This document shows positions 33,164 through 40,985 of a DNA stretch of 64,000 nt, piece by piece (within the stretch, counting starts at the first letter, position 1; the number at the start of each line of letters is the position of its first letter). A model generated the notes under the pieces. It saw only the letters and a list, made by a program, of their open reading frames with translations, made no database searches and was not told the DNA's origin. The stretch lies in NCBI GenBank assembly GCA_021791895.1, contig JAJYVS010000001.1:107516-171515 (forward strand), written 5' to 3'. A program made the translations under genes and the position numbers. This DNA is from Actinomycetes bacterium (GTDB lineage Bacteria; Actinomycetota; Acidimicrobiia; Acidimicrobiales; RAAP-2).

Positions 33164-33169
33164 AAGATA
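33164..33169 (-). promoter_or_regulatory. -10 box (TATCTT), leaderless promoter of rpiB
   Basis: TATCTT ends 6 nt before the ATG at 33157, with no Shine-Dalgarno sequence in between. Confidence 0.5.
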
Positions 33170-33388
33170 ACGAAATCGACCCCCGGAGCCGGGGTTCGCT
33201 CGAACCGGACCGAACTCGTCGGGCTCCCCTGCGATCCTCCCCGGCGCCCCGGCGAACGGGTCACCTCCCGCTCCCGACACCGGCTCCGCTCGCTGGGAAA
33301 ACGGGCCCGGCCGCCTCGAGGCCAAGGTCAGCGGGTTCCCGGTCCCGGGCCGCCCCGAGGGGGACTCGCCACCGGCAGCACCGGTCCA

Positions 33389-33394
33389 TATCCT
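33389..33394 (+). promoter_or_regulatory. -10 box (TATCCT), leaderless promoter of the mannosidase
   Basis: TATCCT ends 6 nt before the GTG at 33401. Confidence 0.5.
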
Positions 33395-33400
33395 GGCGTC

Positions 33401-36085
33401 GTGAGCGCCCGGACCGTTGCCGTCGTCCCCCACACGCACTGGGACCGAGAGTGGTACGAACCGTTCGAGATCTTCCGCCTGCGGCTGGTCGACACCCTCG
33501 ACACCCTGCTCGACCTTCTCGAGTCCGACCCGTCCTATGGGTGGTTCCTCCTCGACGGCCAGATGGCCGCGGTCGACGACTACCTGGAGGTGCGCCCGGA
33601 GGCGACCTCGCGCCTGCGTGAGCTCGCGGGCTCCGGACGGCTCTCGGTCGGCCCGTGGTACGTCCTCATGGACGAGTTCTTGGTCTCCGGCGAGACGATC
33701 GTCCGAAACCTGCAGATGGGTATGGCCCGCGCTGCCGGCTTCGGCGGTGCCATGGAGGTCGGCTACCTGCCAGACATGTTCGGCCACATCGCGCAGATGC
33801 CCCAGATCCTGGCCCTGGCCGGCTTCTCCCACGCCGTGGTGTGGCGGGGGGTGCCCTCCGCTGTCAACCGCAGCGCGTTCTGGTGGGAGGCCCCCGACGG
33901 CGCCCGAGTACGAGCCGAGTACCTGACCACCGGGTACTCGAATGCCGCCGCCCTCCCCGACGACGCCGCCGCGCTGGTGCAGCGCACCGCTGCCTACGAG
34001 AAGGACGAGGGCGGCTACCTGCTCGACGGCATCTTGTACATGAACGGCTCCGACCACCTCCCACCCCAGCCGTTCCTCGGACGGCTGGTGGCCGAGGCCA
34101 ACGCCGCCCAGGACGACTACGCCTTCTCCATCACCTCGCTGCCCCGGTACCTCGAGGGGGCACCGGTGGAGGGACTGCCGACCTGGCGGGGTGAGCTGCG
34201 TTCCAGCTATCGGGCCAACCTGCTCATGGGGGTGACCTCCAACCGGGTCGACGTGAAGCAGGCGGCCGCGGCGGCCGAGACCGCGCTCGAACGACGGGCC
34301 GAGCCCTATGCCGCGCTGTTCGAGGAGCCCGGCGAGTACCCGACGCGACTGCTCGACCTGGCCTGGCTCGACACCATCCGCAACGCCGCACACGACTCGA
34401 TCTGCGCCTGCTCGGTCGATGCCGTCGTCAACGCGGTGCTCGAGCGCTACGCCGAGGCCAAGCGGGTGGGCGACGGCCTGGCCAACCGGGCGCTCGGCGC
34501 CCTGGCCCGCTCGATGCGTTCGGCTGGACCGGTGGTCGTCAACCCCTCGGCCCGACGCCGCTCCGGAGTGGTCGAGTTGGTGGTGGCCGGTGACCCCTCG
34601 GACGAATCCTGCGAGCAGGTGCTCTCGTCCCGGGCCAGTCTGCCGGGGACCCTGACGCTCGACACGGCCACGTTCTCCTCCATCCTCGGGATGCTCCAGA
34701 ACACCCGGATCGCCGACGACGCCTGGATCCACGGGGTCGAGGTGGAAGAGCACGACGGAGGCATCGACGTGACCGTTGCCGTGGGGACCGAGGAGTTGCC
34801 CGGCATCCCGGTCGAGGCGGTGAAGGAGAATCTGTTCGCCCGGCTAGCGGCGCGGCCCGACGCCGCGGTGCAGGTTCGGCTCGACCAGCCCCCGGTCCGC
34901 CAGGTGGTGGCCCGGGTGTCCGACGTCCCCGGGCTCGGCTGGTCCAGCTACACGCCGGCCCAGCTGGTGAACCCGGTTTCGGCCGGCGCGCCAGAGGGTG
35001 AGCCCGGATCGGTCGTCCTCACGAACGGCCTGGTGAGAGTCGTCATCGACGGTCACGACGGCACCTTCTCGGTCGACGGCCACGCGGGGCTGGGCCGGCT
35101 GGTGGACGGTGGCGACCTCGGCGACTCCTACAACTACTCGCCTCCCAACCGGGACCGTGTGGTGGACAGCCCCGAGTCCGTGCGGGTCGAGATCGTCGAG
35201 GAAGGACCGGTGCGCGCCGGCGCCCGGGTCACCGCGGAGTATCTGTGGCCCGAGAGCGCCGACCAGCAGGGCTCGTCTCGCCGGGGCGAGCAGCGGGTCG
35301 TGGTGGTCACCAAGTTCGAGCTCCACGCCGACGAGACCGCGCTCAAGGTCACGACCTCCTTCGACAACCGCTGCCGAGACCACCGGCTCCGGATCCACTT
35401 CCCCCTTCCCTGGCCCGCCGCCACCTCGGTCGCCGGGAGCGCCTTCGGGACGGTGTCCCGGGGCCTGAGCGCCGAGGGGCGCCCCGAGGAGTACGGCCTC
35501 CCGACGTTCCCGGCGCGCGACTTCGTCCAGGCCGGAGGCCTCACCGTCGCACACGCCGGGGTGTGGGAACACGAGCTCATCGACCTCGACACCTCGGGTG
35601 AGAAGACCGTGGCCCGGACCCTCGCGACGACGATCCTGCGCTCCACCGGCATGCTTTCGAGGGTCGGGATGACCTATCGCCCGGTGCCCGCCGGACCCCT
35701 CACTCCCGTGGAGGGCCTCCAGATGGTCGGCAGCCGCATCGAGGCGACCTACCTGGTCGCCGTCGGCCCGGTCGACCCCTGGTCGCTGGCGGACGACCTG
35801 GCCGTCCCGCTCGAGTCGACCCCCTCGCTTGGAGGTGGCTGGAGGGACGACCGTGGCGGGGGTCTCGAGCTCGAGGGCGCCCGCCTCAGCGCGTTCCGAC
35901 GCCACGAAGGCCAGCTCGAACTGCGGGTGTTCAATCCGAACGCCGAGGAGACCACCGTCCGGCTGGGAGGCGCTTCGGGATGGTTGGTCGACCTGCGTGG
36001 GCGGCCCGTCGAGCCCTTCGAGGGGTCCTTCCCGCTTCGCGCCTTTGGGATCGCCACCGCCCGGCTGATTGAGAAGGAGAGCTGA
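33401..36085 (+). CDS. Glycoside hydrolase family 38 alpha-mannosidase
   Basis: This 894-residue protein opens with VAVVPHTHWDREWYEPFEIF, the zinc-binding His-Asp of GH38. It has the catalytic-nucleophile segment VGYLPDMFGHIAQMPQIL and the second metal His near DTIRNAAHDSICACSVDAVV. A large C-terminal beta-sandwich (GH38 C-terminal domain) follows from about residue 530. It has no signal peptide, so it acts in the cytoplasm, probably trimming alpha-mannosides. GTG 33401 is supported by a leaderless box. It is a single gene, convergent with gpsA. Confidence 0.92.
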   Translation: MSARTVAVVPHTHWDREWYEPFEIFRLRLVDTLDTLLDLLESDPSYGWFLLDGQMAAVDDYLEVRPEATSRLRELAGSGRLSVGPWYVLMDEFLVSGETIVRNLQMGMARAAGFGGAMEVGYLPDMFGHIAQMPQILALAGFSHAVVWRGVPSAVNRSAFWWEAPDGARVRAEYLTTGYSNAAALPDDAAALVQRTAAYEKDEGGYLLDGILYMNGSDHLPPQPFLGRLVAEANAAQDDYAFSITSLPRYLEGAPVEGLPTWRGELRSSYRANLLMGVTSNRVDVKQAAAAAETALERRAEPYAALFEEPGEYPTRLLDLAWLDTIRNAAHDSICACSVDAVVNAVLERYAEAKRVGDGLANRALGALARSMRSAGPVVVNPSARRRSGVVELVVAGDPSDESCEQVLSSRASLPGTLTLDTATFSSILGMLQNTRIADDAWIHGVEVEEHDGGIDVTVAVGTEELPGIPVEAVKENLFARLAARPDAAVQVRLDQPPVRQVVARVSDVPGLGWSSYTPAQLVNPVSAGAPEGEPGSVVLTNGLVRVVIDGHDGTFSVDGHAGLGRLVDGGDLGDSYNYSPPNRDRVVDSPESVRVEIVEEGPVRAGARVTAEYLWPESADQQGSSRRGEQRVVVVTKFELHADETALKVTTSFDNRCRDHRLRIHFPLPWPAATSVAGSAFGTVSRGLSAEGRPEEYGLPTFPARDFVQAGGLTVAHAGVWEHELIDLDTSGEKTVARTLATTILRSTGMLSRVGMTYRPVPAGPLTPVEGLQMVGSRIEATYLVAVGPVDPWSLADDLAVPLESTPSLGGGWRDDRGGGLELEGARLSAFRRHEGQLELRVFNPNAEETTVRLGGASGWLVDLRGRPVEPFEGSFPLRAFGIATARLIEKES

Positions 36086-36091
36086 GGGAGC

Positions 36092-37114
36092 TCACCGCAT
36101 CAGCCCGCGGAATAGCTCCTCGTCCCACTCGGCTCGTGCCGCTCGCCCCATCAGGGCCACCAACGCCTCCGACGGCGTGCTCCGGCCGTCCACGATGGCC
36201 GCAACCTGCTCGGTGATGGGCATCTCGACCCCGACCGACCGGGCCAGCGCCACCAGAGGACCGGCCGCCTTCACCCCTTCGGCGACCATGTGCATCCCCG
36301 AGAGCACGGCACCGAGGGACTCGCCTTGTCCGAGCGCGAAGCCGACCGAGCGGTTCCGGCTGCGTTCGCTCGTACAGGTGGCCACCAGGTCCCCCACCCC
36401 GGCCAGCCCACCGAAGGTCAGGGGTTCGCCGCCCAGTGCGGTGCCGATCCGCCCGAGCTCGGCCAGGCCCCGGGTGATGAGCGCCGCCCTGGTGTTCTCA
36501 CCGAACCCCAGACCGTCGCTGACCCCGGCCGCCAGGGCGATCACGTTCTTCACAGCCCCGGCCACCTCGCAGCCGATCACGTCGCCGCTCGTGTAGACGC
36601 GATAGGTCTCGCTGTGCAGGGACCGCTGGGCGAGCTCGGCCAGCTCCGCTTCTCCGAGGGCGACCACGCTCGCCGCCGGCTGGCCGCTCGCGATCTCCCC
36701 GGCGAGGTTGGGACCGGTGAGCACGCCGGCCGGGTTGGCCGGAAGTACCTCGACGATGATCTCGGTCATCCGCCGGTTGGTCCCGCCCTCGATGCCCTTC
36801 GTCAGGCTCACCACCGCCGCCGACTCGCTCAGATGCGCCGCCAACGCGCCGAGCACGTCGCGAAAGCCATGCGAGGGGACGGCGACGAGGACCATGTCGG
36901 CACCACCGGCGACCTCCACCAGCTCTGTCGTGGCGCGCAGATCGGCCGGGAGGTCGAGACCGGGCAGATACGCATCGTTGCGGTGCGAGCGGTTGATCGA
37001 CTCGGCCAGCTCGGCCGAACGGGCCCAGAGCAGCGTCGGCCCGCGGCGGGCGAGCACCGTGGCGATCGCGGTGCCCCACGACCCGGCCCCGACGACGTTG
37101 ACCACCCCCGCCAT
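36092..37114 (-). CDS. gpsA: NAD(P)-dependent glycerol-3-phosphate dehydrogenase
   Basis: This 340-residue enzyme makes sn-glycerol-3-phosphate for phospholipids. It has the Rossmann loop VNVVGAGSWGTAIATVLARR, SLTKGIEGGTNRRMTEII, VLTGPNLAGEIASGQPAASV, the catalytic Lys segment GAVKNVIALAAGVSDGLGFG, and substrate-binding LATCTSERSRNRSVG-like sequence (VATCTSERSRNR). ATG 37114 has TAGGCT 7 nt upstream. It is divergent from cofC, as in the mycobacterial gpsA-cofC arrangement. Confidence 0.94.
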   Translation of the reverse strand: MAGVVNVVGAGSWGTAIATVLARRGPTLLWARSAELAESINRSHRNDAYLPGLDLPADLRATTELVEVAGGADMVLVAVPSHGFRDVLGALAAHLSESAAVVSLTKGIEGGTNRRMTEIIVEVLPANPAGVLTGPNLAGEIASGQPAASVVALGEAELAELAQRSLHSETYRVYTSGDVIGCEVAGAVKNVIALAAGVSDGLGFGENTRAALITRGLAELGRIGTALGGEPLTFGGLAGVGDLVATCTSERSRNRSVGFALGQGESLGAVLSGMHMVAEGVKAAGPLVALARSVGVEMPITEQVAAIVDGRSTPSEALVALMGRAARAEWDEELFRGLMR

Positions 37115-37121
37115 GGCCCGG

Positions 37122-37127
37122 AGCCTA
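37122..37127 (-). promoter_or_regulatory. -10 box (TAGGCT), leaderless promoter of gpsA
   Basis: TAGGCT ends 7 nt before the ATG at 37114. Confidence 0.5.
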
Positions 37128-37215
37128 CGGCTGGATGCACCGACGCGATCGGCCCGAACGCCGGCGGAGGGAGGTCCGGTCCGCCTCGCCAACCGGCCCC
37201 GTGTGCGTTGGCCCG

Positions 37216-37221
37216 TACACT
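37216..37221 (+). promoter_or_regulatory. -10 box (TACACT), leaderless promoter of cofC
   Basis: TACACT ends 6 nt before the ATG at 37228. Together with the gpsA box it forms a divergent leaderless pair. Confidence 0.5.
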
Positions 37222-37227
37222 GGCCCG

Positions 37228-37833
37228 ATGACGGGCACCGCCGGGCCCGACGCCGGCAACCACCACCATGCCGGGACCCTCGGCCTCCGCGCAGTGCTCG
37301 TACCGGTCAAGTCCTTCGCTGCCGCCAAGCAGCGCCTCGGTGCCGCCCTGCCCGACGACGAACGGCGGCTGCTCGTGCAGACCATGGCGGCTCGGGTGCT
37401 CCTCGCCGCCTCGCCGCTCCCCGTGGCCGTGGTGTGCGACGACAGCGAGGTGGCGAGCTGGGCCCGCCAGCACGGCGCACTGGTCGTGTGGGAGCCGGGC
37501 CGGGGACTGAACGGAGCGGTCGAAGCCGGCGTGGCGAGGTTGGCCGACCTCGGGGTGGACGAGGTGACGGTGGTCCACGCCGACCTGCCACTGGCCCGAG
37601 AGATCGGCTCGCTCGAGCCGTTCGAGGGCTTGACGCTGGTCCCGGACCGCCAGGACGACGGGACGAACTTGATCCGCCTGCCGTCGCGCTGTGGCTTCCG
37701 CTTCTCCTATGGACCCGGTTCTTTCGCCCGTCACCTTCAGGAGGGTGGCCGCCTCGCGCTGCCGGTGACCGTGGTTCGGAAGCCCGAGCTGGCCTTCGAC
37801 GTCGACTGGCCCGCCGACCTCACGACCCGGTGA
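37228..37833 (+). CDS. cofC: 2-phospho-L-lactate (or PEP) guanylyltransferase, F420 biosynthesis
   Basis: This 201-residue nucleotidyltransferase starts its fold at LRAVLVPVKSFAAAKQRLGAAL (the CofC/FbiD N-terminal loop). It has VVHADLPLARE (metal-binding Asp after the strand), LVPDRQDDGTNLIRLPS and FRFSYGPGSFARHLQEG. It activates 2-phospholactate or phosphoenolpyruvate with GTP for coenzyme F420. Other F420 genes are not in the window. Its TGA overlaps the GTG of the next gene (GTGA). The first 20 residues are a His/Gly-rich extension. Confidence 0.92.
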   Translation: MTGTAGPDAGNHHHAGTLGLRAVLVPVKSFAAAKQRLGAALPDDERRLLVQTMAARVLLAASPLPVAVVCDDSEVASWARQHGALVVWEPGRGLNGAVEAGVARLADLGVDEVTVVHADLPLAREIGSLEPFEGLTLVPDRQDDGTNLIRLPSRCGFRFSYGPGSFARHLQEGGRLALPVTVVRKPELAFDVDWPADLTTR

Positions 37834-38636
37834 CCGGAACCCCATCTCCTCGCGCCTTTCGGACCGCGGTGGTCCCCTTCGGGGAGCCGCTGCGTCTGGG
37901 GGCCGTGACGACCGACTTGGAGGTTCCCGAGCGGGCTCTGGCCATTGGCGCCCACCCCGACGACATCGAGATCGGCTGCGGGGGAACCCTGGCCAAGTGG
38001 GCTGCCGCCGGCGCTCAGATCCACCACCTGGTGCTCACTGACGGGTCCAAGGGGACCTGGGACCGCGATCGGGACATCGCTTCGCTCGTCGCGGCGAGGC
38101 AGGAGGAGCAACGGGAGGCTGCCCGTCTGCTCGGGGGCGGCGAAGTCAGATTCCTGGACCGGCCGGACGGGGAGCTCCGCAACACCATCCGTGAACAGTG
38201 GGAGGTGAGCCGGTTCATCAGGCAACTCCGGCCGACCGTCGTCCTCGCCCACGATCCCTGGCGTCGATACCGTCTCCACCCCGACCACCGCAACGCCGGA
38301 TTCGTGGTCACCGACGCGCTGGTGGCCGCACGGGACCCGCTGTTCTTCACCGATCAGGATCTCGCACCGCACCGACCGGTGGCGCTGTTGTTGTTCGAGG
38401 CCGACGTCCCGAACCACGTCGAGGACGTGGCCGGGTTCGAGGAGGTGAAGATCCGGGCCCTCCTCGCGCACCGAAGCCAATACGAGACGACGCTCGGTCT
38501 CGAGGCCTCGGCCGACGGCCCGTCCGCCGAGGCGTCGCTCTCGGCCTTCACCGCCGACATCCGGGCCAAGCTGGCCGAGCACGGCTCGTTCGCCGGCATC
38601 GAGCTGGGCGAGAGCTTCCACCGCCTCGAAGTGTGA
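37830..38636 (+). CDS. LmbE/PIG-L family deacetylase
   Basis: This 268-residue protein has the LmbE zinc site LAIGAHPDDIEIGCGGTLAK (A-H-P-D-D), LTDGSKGTWD, and the third ligand in RLHPDHRNAGFVVTDALVAA. Family members hydrolyse N-acetyl groups or amides, for example MshB and Mca of mycothiol metabolism and GlcNAc-PI deacetylase. It resembles general PIG-L deacetylases and its substrate is not clear. It starts at the GTG overlapping the cofC stop, so the two are co-translated. A strong hairpin follows 7 nt after its stop. Confidence 0.87.
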   Translation: MTGTPSPRAFRTAVVPFGEPLRLGAVTTDLEVPERALAIGAHPDDIEIGCGGTLAKWAAAGAQIHHLVLTDGSKGTWDRDRDIASLVAARQEEQREAARLLGGGEVRFLDRPDGELRNTIREQWEVSRFIRQLRPTVVLAHDPWRRYRLHPDHRNAGFVVTDALVAARDPLFFTDQDLAPHRPVALLLFEADVPNHVEDVAGFEEVKIRALLAHRSQYETTLGLEASADGPSAEASLSAFTADIRAKLAEHGSFAGIELGESFHRLEV

Positions 38637-38643
38637 TCGAACG

Positions 38644-38673
38644 CGGAACGGGGACCCGAAGGTCCCCGTTCCG
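38644..38673. terminator. 13-bp perfect stem-loop, bidirectional terminator
   Basis: CGGAACGGGGACC (38644-38656) and GGTCCCCGTTCCG (38661-38673) pair perfectly around a CGAA tetraloop, followed by TTGTT. It lies between two convergent stops (38636 and 38708), so it can serve both the LmbE and the H1-like transcripts. Confidence 0.85.
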
Positions 38674-38707
38674 TTGTTCTCGATCGACCGTGACGGCCGA
38701 CGGTGGG

Positions 38708-39031
38708 TCAGGCCCGCTTGGCGGCCTTCTTGGCCGGAGCCCGCTTGGCCGGAGCCCGCTTGGCCGGAGCCCGCTTGGCGGCCTTCTTGGCCGGAGCCCG
38801 CTTGGCCGGAGCCCGCTTGGCCGGAGCCCGCTTGGCGGCCTTCTTGGCCGGTGCGCGCTTGGCGGCCTTCTTGGCCGGCGCGCGCTTGGCGGCCTTCTTC
38901 ACCGTGCGCTTGGCGGCCTTCTTGGCCGGAGCCCGCTTCACGGCCTTCTTCACCGTGCGCTTGGCGGCCCTCTTGGCCGGTGCGCGCTTGGCGGCCTTCT
39001 TGGCCGGAGCTCGCTTCTTTGCGGTTACCAC
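38708..39031 (-). CDS. Histone H1-like Lys/Ala/Pro/Arg-rich protein
   Basis: This 107-residue protein is built almost only of K, A, R and P (with a few V and T) in PAKKA/AKRA repeats: MVTAKKRAPAKKAAKRA and onward. This is the composition of histone H1 tails and of the C-terminal half of mycobacterial HupB, here without any HU fold. It should bind DNA non-specifically and compact or bridge it, or bind RNA. GTG 39031 is certain: GGGAGGTAA lies 7 nt upstream, the strongest Shine-Dalgarno in the area. The gpsA-cofC neighbourhood matches that of mycobacterial hupB. The DNA repeats can recombine, so length may vary between strains. Confidence 0.85.
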   Translation of the reverse strand: MVTAKKRAPAKKAAKRAPAKRAAKRTVKKAVKRAPAKKAAKRTVKKAAKRAPAKKAAKRAPAKKAAKRAPAKRAPAKRAPAKKAAKRAPAKRAPAKRAPAKKAAKRA

Positions 39032-39205
39032 AGAGTTACCTCCCTTGAGGGTTCATCGTTGACTCGAGGTGAAGCCTGCGAGCCGCCGACGACCGACGTC
39101 ATCGGGAGCCGCATCGCTGCACCGGCTGCATAACCCGGAACGGAATGGACTGCCGAGGAAACCGTGTCTCGTTCGACTTGACACTCACGCTCCGAGCTCC
39201 CCAGT

Positions 39206-39222
39206 CACAACGACGTGTTGTG
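39206..39222. repeat. Inverted repeat, candidate protein-binding site
   Basis: Perfect 6-bp arms CACAAC and GTTGTG are separated by GACGT. It lies about 175 bp upstream of the H1-like start and 340 bp upstream of the coupling-protein gene. Confidence 0.4.
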
Positions 39223-39310
39223 AACTGCTCCGCACGCTGCTCGACAACAGAGACGAAACAGCGCGATCAGAATACCTGCTCCGCGCGCGTAACTAAAGGA
39301 ATTCATTTCG

Positions 39311-39360
39311 ACGTACGTGCGTGCACGACTCGGCAACACGCTTCGCGCGCACGCGCGCGT
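39311..39360. repeat. Two alternating purine-pyrimidine tracts
   Basis: ACGTACGTGCGTGCACG (39311-39327) and CGCGCGCACGCGCGCGT (39344-39360) are uninterrupted alternating tracts. Such tracts can form left-handed DNA under negative supercoiling. Confidence 0.55.
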
Positions 39361-39560
39361 CGCGATCCACGACGGCTTCGGTCCCCACGTGTGGCTGTGA
39401 TGCTCCCTCATAGCTCGTCGAGACCCAGCACACGCGTCGAACAACCGCGCATCGGATCCTCTCGGAGTTGTCGTCGTGTCGATGGGGCGCGAGCGTCCGC
39501 CACACGCCGGTGATCGCGACGGCGAGCGACGTATGGGGCGCGCCCGACCATTCGTCACCG

Positions 39561-40982
39561 ATGACACCGCGAGGGTTTTCCTCGGACGATGCCGAGCCGA
39601 GTGCCCCGGAAGGGTCGTCCCGAACTGCGGCGAGCCGGTCCGCGCCCGGCCGCGGGTCCGGGTTCCCACAAAGCGGCCTCTACCTGGGCAAAGGCCCCGG
39701 TGGGTGGGCGTGGAGCGGCGCAGAGCGATCGGGGCTGGTCCTCGGGCCTTCCCGGTCGGGCAAGACGTCGTCGTTGGTGATCCCGAATGTCCTCTCCGCC
39801 GCCGGGGCGGTCGTGAGCACATCGACTAAGCCCGATGTCCTCGCGTCCACGGCAGCCGCCAGGCGAAGGGGCGGATGGACGATGCTCTTCGATCCGAGCG
39901 CGTCGATCGACCCCCCGAAGGGGGTCGTCACCGTCGGCTGGTCTCCGTTGAGCGCGGCAAGGAACTGGGACGGGGCACTTTCGATGGCCGACGCCATGGT
40001 GTACTCACATCGCCGTGGCAACCGCGGAGCGCGCGCTGTAAGTGAAGACCATTGGAACGAGCGCGCGAGCTCGTTGTTGGCGCCAGTTCTCTATGCCGCA
40101 GCACTCGAGACTCGGAGCATGCGCGATGTGCTGTCTTGGGTCGACCGGCACGACGGGGCCCCGGCGTTGTCGATCCTCGAGCACCAAGCCGAGGAATCGA
40201 TGGCGTGCGACGCTCTGAGCGGCATCCTGGCCACCGACGAAAGGGAGCAGTCGGGTATCTGGTCGACCGCCTCGGGCGTCCTCGCCGCCTACCGGTCAAC
40301 GTCCGCATTGGCCTCCACCGGCCCCCCGTACCTGGACCCGGCGAGCTTCTGCGAGGCACCCAACACGCTGTACGTCTGCGCCCCGGGCCGACACCAGCAG
40401 CTCCTGGCCCCGCTCGTGGTCGGCCTGCTGAGCGAGATCAAGGACGCCGCCTACGAGCGGGCCAGGGCGAAGGGGACCGGGCCGCCGGTCCTGTTCGCCC
40501 TGGACGAGGTGGCCAACATCGCCCCCCTCCCCGACCTCGCCTCGATCGTGAGCGAGGGGGCCGGGCAGGGCCTGCTCGTGCTGGCCTGCCTCCAGGACCT
40601 TTCGCAGGCCCGGAGTCGCTGGGGGGTGGAGGCCGAGGGCTTCCTCTCCCTCTTTGGAACGACGGTGGTGCTCGCGGGGATCGCCGACGTCGCGACACTC
40701 GAGGCGCTGTCCACCCTGGGCGGCGACGTCGAGCTCGAGTCCCACGCGCGAGCCCTCTCCCAGACCGAACGGCGCCTCGTTTCCTCGGTCACGACGGCGA
40801 CGGTCTTCCGGCGACGGCTGCCCCCCGACGTGATCGCCCGCGGCCGTCCCGACGCCGCCCTGGTCATGGACGGGCGCCGGCGGATGGGCTGGGTCGGGCT
40901 CACGCCGGCCCATCGGGACCTGCCCTGGCGGGTGCTCGTCGGACCGTCCAGGGCGCGCGACCCCGACCTGTTCGGACGGTGA
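39561..40982 (+). CDS. VirD4/TraG-type conjugative coupling ATPase
   Basis: This 473-residue (from ATG 39561) coupling-protein ATPase has Walker A LGPSRSGKTSSLVIPN (K68, T69), Walker B VLFALDEVANIAPLPDL (D315, E316), and the VirD4 motif SEGAGQGLLVLACLQDLSQ. These proteins bring relaxase-DNA complexes to a type IV channel. No transmembrane helices precede the ATPase, so it is the soluble form. GTG 39510 is an alternative start. It converges on a MobF relaxase gene with a 3-bp gap, while no other transfer genes are present. Confidence 0.88.
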   Translation: MTPRGFSSDDAEPSAPEGSSRTAASRSAPGRGSGFPQSGLYLGKGPGGWAWSGAERSGLVLGPSRSGKTSSLVIPNVLSAAGAVVSTSTKPDVLASTAAARRRGGWTMLFDPSASIDPPKGVVTVGWSPLSAARNWDGALSMADAMVYSHRRGNRGARAVSEDHWNERASSLLAPVLYAAALETRSMRDVLSWVDRHDGAPALSILEHQAEESMACDALSGILATDEREQSGIWSTASGVLAAYRSTSALASTGPPYLDPASFCEAPNTLYVCAPGRHQQLLAPLVVGLLSEIKDAAYERARAKGTGPPVLFALDEVANIAPLPDLASIVSEGAGQGLLVLACLQDLSQARSRWGVEAEGFLSLFGTTVVLAGIADVATLEALSTLGGDVELESHARALSQTERRLVSSVTTATVFRRRLPPDVIARGRPDAALVMDGRRRMGWVGLTPAHRDLPWRVLVGPSRARDPDLFGR

Positions 40983-40985
40983 AGG

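Larger units (their letters stand above)
39032..39560. other. 529-bp intergenic region, AT-richer, with repeats
   Basis: I see no credible gene. The H1-like promoter must lie at its left end. It holds an inverted repeat CACAAC-GACGT-GTTGTG (39206-39222) and two 17-nt alternating purine-pyrimidine tracts (39311-39327 and 39344-39360) able to adopt Z-DNA. It may contain the promoter of the coupling-protein gene or a transfer origin; neither is proven. Confidence 0.5.

Noticed and set aside
37830..38636. Assigning mshB or mca to the LmbE gene
   Set aside because: The zinc motif is shared by the whole PIG-L superfamily, and nothing in the sequence or neighbours points to mycothiol.
38708..39031. 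Possible CRISPR or satellite repeat
   Set aside because: The repeats are short, irregular and in phase with Lys/Ala/Pro codons of one gene with a strong Shine-Dalgarno sequence; there are no unique spacers.
38674..39062. Plus-strand frames of Ala/Gly/Leu or Trp/Pro/Ser repeats opposite the H1-like gene
   Set aside because: They are complements of the Lys/Ala codon repeats and lack a start signal; the minus-strand gene has the ribosome-binding site.
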